A stretch of DNA of 12,263 bases from an uncultured Bacteroidota bacterium. GTDB lineage: Bacteria; Bacteroidota; Bacteroidia; UKL13-3. The position numbers and the translations under genes were made by a program. The notes beneath the pieces were generated by a model, which saw only the letters and a program-made list of their open reading frames with translations, had not been told where the DNA came from and did not search any database. The stretch spans positions 1 through 12,263 of the forward strand of contig CAISTO010000298.1 in the NCBI GenBank assembly GCA_903888395.1, in the 5' to 3' direction. Positions 1 through 6,260 of this stretch are shown piece after piece. How positions within the stretch are numbered: position 1 is the first letter of the stretch; each line of letters starts with the position of its first letter.

Positions 1-530
1 ATGGGTCTTAAAATTGAATTGCCATTTTTTATTTTAGCATCAAAATAAAATTCATCTAAACCTAAGTACAAAGCAATGGCGCGTAACATATACTTTCCTG
101 TTTCCTCTAATTCTTTGTATGCCTTAATTCCGTAATGATTAAATTTTGGCATTTCAGGAACAAATATATTTTCAGGATATTCACTTTTTATTGGATCATT
201 GTCTTCTACTTCTTGTCCAAAATGCCAAAATTCTTTTAAATCCCCCACACTTCTACCTTTTGCATGTTCCTTTCCAAAGCCAATATAACCTCGTTGCCCG
301 GCTATTTCAGGATTTTCAAAACTTATTTTTTTTGCCAATGGCAAATTGAAAAATGTTTCCACTTGTTGGTATAAATTTTCAGCAGTTTCTTCGCTTAACA
401 AATGACCTTTTACTGCTACAAATCCTATTTCTTCATAAGCATAGCCAAGTTCTTGAACAAACTTTTCTTTGCGTTTTAAATCTCCACTTATAAAGTCTTT
501 TAAATCAATTGATGGTATTCCTGCTTCCAT
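1..530 (-). CDS. 2-oxoglutarate/Fe(II) oxygenase, isopenicillin-N-synthase type (C-terminus cut by window edge)
   Basis: The minus-strand frame from ATG 528-530 stays open to the left edge, giving 176 codons. It begins MEAGIPSIDLKDF and continues with the plan of the DIOX_N domain: IPSIDL near residues 5-10, GYAYEEIGFVAVKGH near 29-43, a helix ending FFNLPLAKK, then GYIGFGKE and LKEFWHFG. This order is typical of isopenicillin-N-synthase-like non-haem iron oxygenases, which use 2-oxoglutarate and O2 to oxidise small molecules. The last visible residues (NSILRP) match the start of the jelly-roll core. The iron-binding HxD...H residues and the 2OG-binding Arg would lie beyond the edge, so catalytic competence cannot be judged. 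The substrate is unknown. The neighbouring esterase is divergent, so no operon partner is visible on this side. Confidence 0.85.
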   Translation of the reverse strand, partial: MEAGIPSIDLKDFISGDLKRKEKFVQELGYAYEEIGFVAVKGHLLSEETAENLYQQVETFFNLPLAKKISFENPEIAGQRGYIGFGKEHAKGRSVGDLKEFWHFGQEVEDNDPIKSEYPENIFVPEMPKFNHYGIKAYKELEETGKYMLRAIALYLGLDEFYFDAKIKNGNSILRP

Positions 531-692
531 TTTTATAAATTTATTAAATGCGAATATAATAATTATTGATTGGTATATAAACAATTAAGGGAAACTGCCT
601 TTTAGTGAATTGTAAATGACATGTTTTTAAATTAAAAACTATATTTTAGTTCAACTTTATTTTTAAAATAGGTATTTAAATAATTTTTTATT

Positions 693-700
693 TAAATTTG
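693..700 (+). promoter_or_regulatory. Possible -7 promoter element (TAAATTTG) for the secreted hydrolase
   Basis: TAAATTTG fits the Bacteroidota -7 consensus TAnnTTTG. No clear TTTG lies at the expected -33 position, and the implied leader before the ATG at 717 would be only about 10 nt. The whole 531-716 gap is very AT-rich, so chance matches are easy. I see no gene or RNA in this divergent intergenic stretch. Confidence 0.3.
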
Positions 701-716
701 AATTACTAAAAACAAA

Positions 717-1952
717 ATGAAAATGAAAAAAATATTTACAATCATTGCTGCAATGGCAGTATTTACTAATGTGCAAGCGCAACGTTACAAAGACAAAATT
801 TTTACAAGTGTATCAATTGATAGTGTAATTTATGGCACTGCCAATACATTTAGCAATGCTCCACAAGATTTAAAAATGAATATTTACCAACCTGTAAATG
901 ACACTGCAAGCAATAGACCATTATTGGTTTTTGCTCATGGTGGTTCATTTGTTGGAGGAAGTAGATATGCTGGCGATGTGGTTTATTTGTGTAATGAATT
1001 TGCTAAACGTGGTTATGTTTGCGTATCTATTCAATATAGATTAGGAGTTGACATCACTGAAATATTATTGGATCAATCACAAGCAGGACCTCAATTTGCA
1101 AATGCAGTTTGGCGCGGAACTTTAGATGGTAGAGGTGCTATTCGTTATTTAAGAGCTAATGCCAATACTTATAAAATTAGTTTAGGTCAAGTTTATCTTG
1201 GTGGTGTTTCCGCTGGCGGTGTTTTAGGTTTACACGAAGCATTTTTAGATTTACCTTCAGAGGTAGGTGCTGCTAATCCTAAATTTGACACTGTAACTAT
1301 TGGTGGAATTGAAGGTTCATCAGGAACTCCTGGTCAAAGTTGGAGAGTAAAAGGTGTAATTAACTTATGCGGAGCTATAGGCGATGTAAATTGGATGAGT
1401 AACAATAAAAATGTTTCCATATTCAGTGTTCATGGAACCAAAGATGCAACTGTTCCATACAAAACTGATTATTTTTCTTTTAATAATTTAAAAATAGGAA
1501 TACTTAGTGGAAGTTTTGTGGTAGATTCTATGGCAAAATTATTAGGAATGAAATCTGTATTTTATACTTTTAAAGATGCGCCTCATGTTCCATTTTCACC
1601 TGGTGTTGGAACAGTTGAAAGCAGCACTTCGTATATGGATACAACTGAAACATTGTTAAGAGACTTTTTGTTTGATGACATCAAAACTCAAGGTGTTGGC
1701 GTTTATAATGTTTTGGCACCAAACGATGTAAAATTATATCCAAATCCTGCTAAAGAAATGGTAACTATTGACATTGCTTTTGGAACTAAAAATATAATTA
1801 CTTTAATGGATTTAAGTGGTAAAATTATTGAAACCATTCAATCTAATAAAGCATCTACAGATTTAAACTTGAATCATTTACAAACAGGAATTTATTTTGT
1901 AAATATTTACAATGAAAATGGTAGCATTACCAAAAAATTAATTGTTGAATAA
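717..1952 (+). CDS. Secreted alpha/beta hydrolase (carboxylesterase-like) with T9SS sorting domain
   Basis: The 411-residue protein starts with a signal peptide ending near VQAQ (residues 1-22). It continues as an alpha/beta-hydrolase of the carboxylesterase/HSL type. The oxyanion-hole motif HGG is at 74-76, the nucleophile elbow GVSAG at 163-167 (Ser165), a probable acid Asp243 in HGTKDATVP, and a probable catalytic His290 in DAPH. All three triad members are therefore present. After a short linker, residues about 339-411 form a type A Por/T9SS sorting domain: LYPNPA at 340-345, then TLMDLSGKII and GIYFVNI, ending KKLIVE. The likely fate is export by Sec and then T9SS to the cell surface or medium, to hydrolyse an ester or short peptide. 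The substrate is not predictable. Two ATGs six bases apart (717 and 723) are equally possible starts. Confidence 0.88.
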   Translation: MKMKKIFTIIAAMAVFTNVQAQRYKDKIFTSVSIDSVIYGTANTFSNAPQDLKMNIYQPVNDTASNRPLLVFAHGGSFVGGSRYAGDVVYLCNEFAKRGYVCVSIQYRLGVDITEILLDQSQAGPQFANAVWRGTLDGRGAIRYLRANANTYKISLGQVYLGGVSAGGVLGLHEAFLDLPSEVGAANPKFDTVTIGGIEGSSGTPGQSWRVKGVINLCGAIGDVNWMSNNKNVSIFSVHGTKDATVPYKTDYFSFNNLKIGILSGSFVVDSMAKLLGMKSVFYTFKDAPHVPFSPGVGTVESSTSYMDTTETLLRDFLFDDIKTQGVGVYNVLAPNDVKLYPNPAKEMVTIDIAFGTKNIITLMDLSGKIIETIQSNKASTDLNLNHLQTGIYFVNIYNENGSITKKLIVE

Positions 1953-1975
1953 GTTCATCTTTCGAATACGTTCAA

Positions 1976-2025
1976 TATAATAAAAAAAGCGCTTGCAAAT
2001 ATTTGCAAGCGCTTTTTTTATTATA
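1976..2025. terminator. Bidirectional terminator: perfect 50-bp palindrome between convergent genes
   Basis: The two arms, 1976-2000 and 2001-2025, are exact reverse complements with no spacer. The GC core is AGCGCTTGCAAAT facing ATTTGCAAGCGCT, flanked by A7 on the left and T7 on the right. Either strand's RNA would therefore form a strong hairpin followed by a U tract. It lies 23 bp after the hydrolase stop and includes the stop codon of the convergent gene (TTA at 2021-2023), so it can terminate both transcripts. Confidence 0.93.
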
Positions 2026-2572
2026 ACTTCATACAAGTTTTTTGTTTTACAATGGTGTCAATCCATTGCTGTTGCTTTTCGGGACTAAAAAATTTAGCGG
2101 GGGTTTCTAACTTACAGAATCTTATTTTATTTTCTAAGCAATATTGCGCTGTAAGCGCAATTTGTTTCTTTGCATTGGCAATTCCATTGAATGTTTTTCG
2201 AGTAAAATAAACTGCTTTCAATTGACTTAAACCAGCTATTAAATTGGGAATATCTTTCCATTCGCTTGCATGCGTGTCAATAAAAGTATCATCTAAATTA
2301 TTTTCTTCACCTTCAGGAACATCTAATGTTGCAATCAAATCGGCAAAATCAATTTTATATTTCATCATAAAATCTTGCTTTTCTAATAAAGTAGCCTCTT
2401 TTAAACTTGGTAAATTATAACAAATGGGTAATAAATGCCAAAGGAAATTTCGTGCTTTTCCAAAAAAGAAATCTGCCCCATCTACCACATCATGGCTAAA
2501 AGTTCCAAGAATAAGAATTTCTGTATTTGAATGTACCTGGTAATTTTTGAATTTATTTTGAACTATTGACAT
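2021..2572 (-). CDS. Uracil-DNA glycosylase superfamily protein (MUG/TDG-like)
   Basis: The 183-residue cytosolic protein opens with a beta strand and the motif EILILGTFSHD (18-28). FFFGKARNFLWHLLP follows at 35-49. This matches the (I)LGTFPS...YYGHPRNxFW pattern of the mismatch-specific branch of the uracil-DNA glycosylase superfamily, whose members remove uracil, hypoxanthine or mismatched bases in base-excision repair. A later strand, KAVYFTRKTFNGIA, aligns with the second conserved core strand. GTFPS reads GTFSH here, so the base specificity may differ from characterised enzymes. The C-terminal end lies inside the palindromic terminator. The gene sits 49 bp after higA on the same strand and could receive read-through from the higBA promoter. 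I am fairly sure of the superfamily and unsure of the substrate. Confidence 0.72.
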   Translation of the reverse strand: MSIVQNKFKNYQVHSNTEILILGTFSHDVVDGADFFFGKARNFLWHLLPICYNLPSLKEATLLEKQDFMMKYKIDFADLIATLDVPEGEENNLDDTFIDTHASEWKDIPNLIAGLSQLKAVYFTRKTFNGIANAKKQIALTAQYCLENKIRFCKLETPAKFFSPEKQQQWIDTIVKQKTCMKL

Positions 2573-2621
2573 TGGAATTTTGGTGTAAAAATATGATGAA
2601 GTTAAAACTTTTTTTTATCTG

Positions 2622-2987
2622 TTAAAGTCCAAGTATTATCATTGGATCAATATCTAATTTTTGACTAATTTCCCTGGCTGTTTTTAATGGCGGTTCACTT
2701 TTTCCAGTTAAATACTCACTAACTCTAGATGTACTAATCCCTAATAATTCGGATAATTTTTTTTGATTTAAGCCCCGTTCATACATTCTTAACTTCATGG
2801 CATCAATGAGCGAAGGTGCTTTAATTGGTTCATTCAATTCTTCATAGTCAGCTACCAAATCAGAAAGCAAATCTAATTCAATAAAATTTTTGTCTGTTAT
2901 TGGAGTTTCGTTATTTACTATATTTAATAACTCTTCTATGCGATAGCATAATGCGTTATATTCTTTTTTTGTTTTAATTGTTCTCAT
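2622..2987 (-). CDS. higA: HigA-type antitoxin with XRE helix-turn-helix
   Basis: From ATG 2985-2987 this is a 121-residue protein. The N-terminal helical part (MRTIKTKKEYNAL...RIEELL) is typical of HigA proteins that neutralise HigB. The C-terminal half is an XRE helix-turn-helix: LNQKKLSELLGISTSRVSEYLTGK at about residues 71-94, then KTAREISQKLDID. An upstream TTG at 3006-3008 is in frame and would add seven residues and overlap higB. I prefer the ATG because the family usually starts at this point and it sits 5 bp after the higB stop. It should bind its own promoter together with the toxin. The order toxin-then-antitoxin is the hallmark of higBA. Confidence 0.88.
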   Translation of the reverse strand: MRTIKTKKEYNALCYRIEELLNIVNNETPITDKNFIELDLLSDLVADYEELNEPIKAPSLIDAMKLRMYERGLNQKKLSELLGISTSRVSEYLTGKSEPPLKTAREISQKLDIDPMIILGL

Positions 2988-2992
2988 GGTAA

Positions 2993-3286
2993 TTAAATGT
3001 TTGAGCAATCTATTTTATCGTATGCTGAATGTGTTCCAATAAATCTAATATATACTTTTTTAGATTTAAAAATAATAATAGCAACCAGTCTGAAATCATT
3101 ACCTTTTATATTAAAAACATAACGATTGTTACCAATATAGTCAATGCTATTGAAAGTTTTTTTTACGTCACTTATATTTTCCCATTCACCTCTTTTGGTT
3201 TTAAAATACCAATCTCTTAAAGCAATTTCCGAATTAGGATATTTTTCAGCAAATTCTTTAATTTTCGCAAAAGTTACTATTCGCAT
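2993..3286 (-). CDS. higB: HigB-type mRNA interferase toxin
   Basis: The 97-residue protein matches the HigB_toxin family over its whole length. W26 and the segment WENISDVKKTFNSID (about 35-49) come first. Then come NRYVFNIKGNDFRLVAII (54-71), and the C-terminal strand VYIRFIGTHSAYDKID, which carries the conserved His of the active region. Members are ribosome-dependent ribonucleases of the RelE superfold that cleave translated mRNA. All the conserved blocks are present and the frame is intact, so the toxin is probably functional. It is the first gene of the pair, with a strong promoter match just upstream (3306-3337). Confidence 0.92.
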   Translation of the reverse strand: MRIVTFAKIKEFAEKYPNSEIALRDWYFKTKRGEWENISDVKKTFNSIDYIGNNRYVFNIKGNDFRLVAIIIFKSKKVYIRFIGTHSAYDKIDCSNI

Positions 3287-3305
3287 CTAAATTTAAAATA
3301 TAAAG

Positions 3306-3337
3306 CAAATGTACTTACAAGTTTTGATTTTCAAAAT
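3306..3337 (-). promoter_or_regulatory. higBA promoter (TTTG-N19-TACATTTG)
   Basis: On the minus strand TTTG (3336-3333) is followed after 19 bp by TACATTTG (3313-3306), an exact match to the Bacteroidota sigma-A pattern with a -33 TTTG and a -7 TAnnTTTG. Transcription would start near 3300, about 13 nt before the higB ATG. No inverted repeat that I would call a HigA operator stands out here. Confidence 0.65.
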
Positions 3338-3483
3338 AAAATTACAAAAAATAAAATATTTACCCATTTTCTTTTTAAAAACAAACGGTTTTAGTAGCTC
3401 AAAATTTGTTTTTTTGAAAGTATGTTATTAAAAAAGCGCAAGTAGTAAAAATGTATTTAACCATGGTATTGTTTCAGTAGTCT

Positions 3484-3520
3484 AAAACAAAAAAGCCCTG
3501 AACACTTGTATATTCAGGGC
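3484..3520 (-). terminator. Rho-independent terminator of the tRNA-Glu gene
   Basis: Read on the minus strand, GCCCTGAA (3520-3513) pairs with TTCAGGGC (3502-3495) across a 10-nt loop and is followed by TTTTTTGTTTT. The 8-bp stem plus U-tract begins about 20 nt after the tRNA 3' end. The rest of the 3338-3494 gap is AT-rich with nothing I can assign. Confidence 0.88.
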
Positions 3521-3538
3521 AATTAATCAATTTGTTTG

Positions 3539-3610
3539 TAGCTCGTAGGGGAGTCGAACCCCTCTTTATTGGATGAAAACCAATTGTCCTAACCGATAGA
3601 CGAACGAGCC
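3539..3610 (-). tRNA. tRNA-Glu (anticodon UUC)
   Basis: The 72-nt gene folds as a complete cloverleaf on the minus strand. The acceptor arm is GGCTCGT paired with ACGAGCT, including a G1-U72 pair typical of tRNA-Glu. The anticodon stem ATTGG/CCAAT holds the loop TTTTCAT, which gives anticodon TTC at 3577-3575. The T arm GGGG-TTCGACT-CCCC is intact. The discriminator is A at 3539, and the next bases are CAA, so the CCA end is not encoded and must be added after transcription. Confidence 0.96.
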
Positions 3611-3623
3611 ATTTTTGGGTTGG

Positions 3624-3653
3624 CAAATGTAAGAATATTATGTTGGAAACAAA
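3624..3653 (-). promoter_or_regulatory. tRNA-Glu promoter (TTTG-N18-TACATTTG)
   Basis: On the minus strand TTTG (3653-3650), an 18-bp spacer, and TACATTTG (3631-3624) give an exact Bacteroidota sigma-A promoter. It ends 13 bp before the first base of the tRNA, so the 5' leader would be short. The same -7 octamer is used by the higBA promoter. Confidence 0.75.
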
Positions 3654-3739
3654 ATATATTATTCAGAAAAAATTTAACAGCTTAAAATCAGCCCATTATT
3701 TTCTAAAATCTTACTATTAAAAAATCAAAAAAAGACTTT

Positions 3740-4504
3740 TTAAGCCATTGCTTTTACAATATCAGCAAAACTTCTGCTTTGCAAAGCGGCACCGCCAACC
3801 AATGCTCCATCAATATCGGGCGCTGAAAACAGCTCTTCGGCATTATCAGCTTTTACACTTCCACCATACTGAATAGTTAAATGATCAGCTACAGTTTCAT
3901 TATATTTTTCACGTACTAAATTTCTAATAAACGCATGTACTTCTTGCGCTTGCTCGGTACTAGCTGTTTTGCCAGTTCCAATGGCCCAAACAGGTTCATA
4001 AGCTACCACCACATTTGCCATTTGCTCCACACTTAAATGAAATAAACCTTCACTAATTTGAGTTTTTAAAACATTGAAATGAACATTGCTTTCGCGTTCT
4101 TCTAATGTTTCACCTACGCAATAAATTGGGTTCAGTGATTCGGCTAAAACAGCATCTACTTTTTTAGCTAACCAATCATTGGTTTCGCCAAAATATTGCC
4201 TGCGTTCACTATGACCAATAATAATATATTTACCACCACAACTTTTAACCATGCTTGCACTAATTTCGCCAGTATAAGCTCCACTTGAATGATTACTACA
4301 GTTTTGAGCACCGGTACTAATATTTGCAAAATCAGCAGTCATTCTGCTAATTGAATTAATATAAAGCGAAGGAGGAATAATTACTACTTCCGCACTTCCA
4401 TGATATTCATCTTTTATCATGTTACTTAATTCTGAAACTAAAGCCATTCCTTCGTCAAAGCTTTTATTCATTTTCCAATTTCCAGCTATTATTTTTTTTC
4501 TCAT
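3740..4504 (-). CDS. tpiA: Triosephosphate isomerase
   Basis: This enzyme interconverts dihydroxyacetone phosphate and glyceraldehyde 3-phosphate in glycolysis and gluconeogenesis. The 254-residue protein has the normal length and all the signature residues. N9 and K11 are in AGNWKMN, the electrophilic His98 in IIGHSERR, the catalytic base Glu170 in AYEPVWAIGTG with the mobile loop that follows, and the phosphate-binding YGGSVK (213-218) and LVGGAAL (235-241). The ATG at 4502-4504 starts directly at the conserved MRKKIIAGNWKMN. It is the last gene of a minus-strand cluster, 15 bp after the PAP2-like gene, so it is probably co-transcribed with it. No convincing terminator follows; only a weak A/T-rich AAAAAGTCTTTTT sits at the stop. 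Confidence 0.98.
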   Translation of the reverse strand: MRKKIIAGNWKMNKSFDEGMALVSELSNMIKDEYHGSAEVVIIPPSLYINSISRMTADFANISTGAQNCSNHSSGAYTGEISASMVKSCGGKYIIIGHSERRQYFGETNDWLAKKVDAVLAESLNPIYCVGETLEERESNVHFNVLKTQISEGLFHLSVEQMANVVVAYEPVWAIGTGKTASTEQAQEVHAFIRNLVREKYNETVADHLTIQYGGSVKADNAEELFSAPDIDGALVGGAALQSRSFADIVKAMA

Positions 4505-4519
4505 TTTTATCTTTTAATT

Positions 4520-5119
4520 TTATAAAACCATCAATATCCAAGCTAATCCCAAAACAAATCCTGAAACAATTTGCGAAATATTGTGTGCATTTGCAAATAA
4601 CCTTGCCGAGGCCACAATGCCTGCAATTAAAATAATGCCAGCAATCATTAATCGTGAATCTAAATAATTGGCAAAATTTGCAATGATTAATAATCCTAAC
4701 ATCGCACCAATACTTGCCATGTGAACACTTATTTTCCAAAAAATATTTATTACAGAAATGCTAATTACAGTTCCAATTCCTGCTAATAAATACTTTAATA
4801 ATAGGGAGGAAACACCCACTTTTTGCAATAAATAAAAACTAAAAATATACCCCATTGCAGTAGCTACATAAGGCCATTTTCTGTCTTTTTTGTCTTCTAA
4901 TTGTATGCTAGTTATGCTATTTGTTATTTTCAACAAACCAACAAGCACTAGAGGAATAATAACTGTTAAACTTACTATTACTGATATGATTGTACTTTTT
5001 GCTTGATAGCTCATGGCAGCTAATGAAGGAAATAGCGTAAACAATAAAAGTAAACTTACTATGTTTATAAATACTGGATGAAATAAAGTTGAAATTACTA
5101 ATTGGGTATTTTTATTCAT
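4520..5119 (-). CDS. PAP2-like integral membrane protein
   Basis: The 199-residue protein has about six hydrophobic segments: roughly 15-35, 42-63, 85-98, 106-126, 133-150 and 157-172, plus a hydrophobic C-terminus. It carries a weakened set of PAP2 lipid-phosphatase motifs. KKDRKWPY (77-84) resembles motif 1 (KxxxxxxRP). His133 in SVHMAS sits where motif 2 (PSGH) is expected. SARLFANAHNISQ (171-183) resembles motif 3 (SRxxxxxHxxxD) with His179 in place. The last residue of motif 3 is Gln183 rather than Asp and the PSG of motif 2 is missing, so catalytic activity is uncertain. It lies 1 bp after ridA and 15 bp before tpiA, which implies one transcript. An envelope phosphatase-like role is my inference. 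Confidence 0.62.
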   Translation of the reverse strand: MNKNTQLVISTLFHPVFINIVSLLLLFTLFPSLAAMSYQAKSTIISVIVSLTVIIPLVLVGLLKITNSITSIQLEDKKDRKWPYVATAMGYIFSFYLLQKVGVSSLLLKYLLAGIGTVISISVINIFWKISVHMASIGAMLGLLIIANFANYLDSRLMIAGIILIAGIVASARLFANAHNISQIVSGFVLGLAWILMVL

Positions 5120-5120
5120 G

Positions 5121-5501
5121 TTATTTTACAGCCACCACACTAATTTCTACATTTGCATTTAAAGGTAATTTTACCACTTGTACCGTTTCTCTTGCGGGAA
5201 AATCAGTGGTAAAAAATGTTCCATAAACTTCGTTAATGGCAGCAAAATCGCCTAAGTTGGTACAATAAATAGTAGCTTTTACCACATTTGAAAAATCCAT
5301 ATTTGCTTCCAATAAAATTGCTTTCAAGTTTTGCATAACTTTATTAGTTTCCGCTTTAATATCCGTTTGAATCATTTCGCCCGTAACAGCATCTTTAGCC
5401 ACTTGACCACTAATATATAGTGTGTTTCCTGCTAAAACAGAATGGCTATAAGGACCAATTGGAGCGGGAGCATTTGCACTCGTAATAATTTTCTTTTCCA
5501 T
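5121..5501 (-). CDS. ridA: RidA (YjgF/YER057c/UK114) enamine/imine deaminase
   Basis: RidA hydrolyses reactive enamine/imine intermediates such as 2-aminoacrylate released by PLP enzymes, which protects the cell from their damage. From ATG 5499-5501 the protein has 126 residues, the normal family length. It has IGPYSHSV near 15-22, LYISGQV near 28-34, the key substrate-binding Arg104 in DFPARETVQV, and Glu119 in VEISVVAV. The frame stays open upstream to an ATG at 5604-5606, and the extra 35 residues look like a secretion signal; that longer version would overlap the divergent gene's coding start. I chose the shorter start because it gives the conserved N-terminus and follows an A-rich leader. 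It is the first gene of the cluster with the PAP2-like gene and tpiA. Confidence 0.92.
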   Translation of the reverse strand: MEKKIITSANAPAPIGPYSHSVLAGNTLYISGQVAKDAVTGEMIQTDIKAETNKVMQNLKAILLEANMDFSNVVKATIYCTNLGDFAAINEVYGTFFTTDFPARETVQVVKLPLNANVEISVVAVK

Positions 5502-5545
5502 TTTTGTATGTTTATTTGTTTTGTTAGTTTTAATTTGCTGCGAAT

Positions 5546-6232
5546 ATGAGAATTTTGGCAAAAGGAAACAGTAAAAGATCAGAAGAGTTAAAACAAAAAC
5601 TTTCATTGCTTGATTTTGAGGTTAATTTTATTGACGAAAATACAACCTTTATTTTAAATGATGACAATTTTGATGCAATTTTTGACTTAAACTTTGATGA
5701 CAATGATCAGTCATCGTTTTTGGAGTACAGTAATATAAGAAATACACCCGTATTTGTATGTGCTGTAAAAAATAGTTTAGCACAAATGGCTTTTGAAAAT
5801 AATGCCAAAATTCAATTTCCATTATTTGGAATTAATAGCATTGAAACATTTTTGAACAGAAATTTATTAGAAGTTAGCATGCTAAATGCCAGCCATGAAA
5901 AAATATTAATAGCTACTTTAGGTAAACTAAATTGGGAATATAAATTAGTAAACGACAGGGTTGGAATGGTAACACCAAGGGTAGTTTGCATGATTATTAA
6001 TGAAGCTTGTTTCACGCTTCAAGAAGTTACCGCAACCATGTCCGACATAGATATTAGCATGAAATTGGGAACTAATTATCCTTTTGGACCATTTGAATGG
6101 GCCGATAAAATTGGAATCAAAAACGTGTATGAAATTTTGGAAAACCTTTATAACGACACCAAAGATGAGCGTTATAAAATTTGCCCACTTTTAAAAACTC
6201 ATTATTTATTAAAACAAAATTTTTATAATTAA
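5546..6232 (+). CDS. 3-hydroxyacyl-CoA dehydrogenase-like protein with degenerate N-terminal domain
   Basis: The 228-residue protein ends in a clear 3HCDH C-terminal domain at about 136-222: NDRVGMVTPRVVCMIINEA, DIDISMKLGTNYPFGPFEWADKIG. In full enzymes this domain mediates dimerisation and builds one side of the active site. The N-terminal 110 residues are much shorter than a complete NAD-binding domain. They show MRILAKGNSKRSEEL where a GxGxxG loop would be. The region that normally carries the catalytic His (HFFNP) reads IQFPLFGINS. A catalytic dehydrogenase is therefore unlikely from what I see, and a non-catalytic acyl-CoA-binding or partner protein is possible. It is divergent from ridA and lies 28 bp before the receptor gene. 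The start ATG overlaps the longer possible form of ridA. Confidence 0.7.
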   Translation: MRILAKGNSKRSEELKQKLSLLDFEVNFIDENTTFILNDDNFDAIFDLNFDDNDQSSFLEYSNIRNTPVFVCAVKNSLAQMAFENNAKIQFPLFGINSIETFLNRNLLEVSMLNASHEKILIATLGKLNWEYKLVNDRVGMVTPRVVCMIINEACFTLQEVTATMSDIDISMKLGTNYPFGPFEWADKIGIKNVYEILENLYNDTKDERYKICPLLKTHYLLKQNFYN

Positions 6233-6260
6233 GCTTTATACTTAAAAGCAATTCCAACCA

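Noticed and set aside
146..349. Plus-strand open frame near the left edge
   Set aside because: It lies antisense to the oxygenase gene, which has clear family motifs.
2604..2620. AAGTT-AA-AACTT followed by T8 as a terminator
   Set aside because: The stem has only five AT-rich pairs, and the T-run lies on the plus strand, where no gene is being transcribed; the genes here are minus-strand.
3029..3220. Plus-strand open frame opposite higB
   Set aside because: It is antisense to the conserved HigB coding sequence and is composed of low-complexity Phe/Asn/Ile.
4464..4739. Second minus-strand frame overlapping the tpiA start and the PAP2-like gene
   Set aside because: It is an alternate-frame shadow of two well-supported genes, and its composition (Cys-rich, irregular) is not protein-like.
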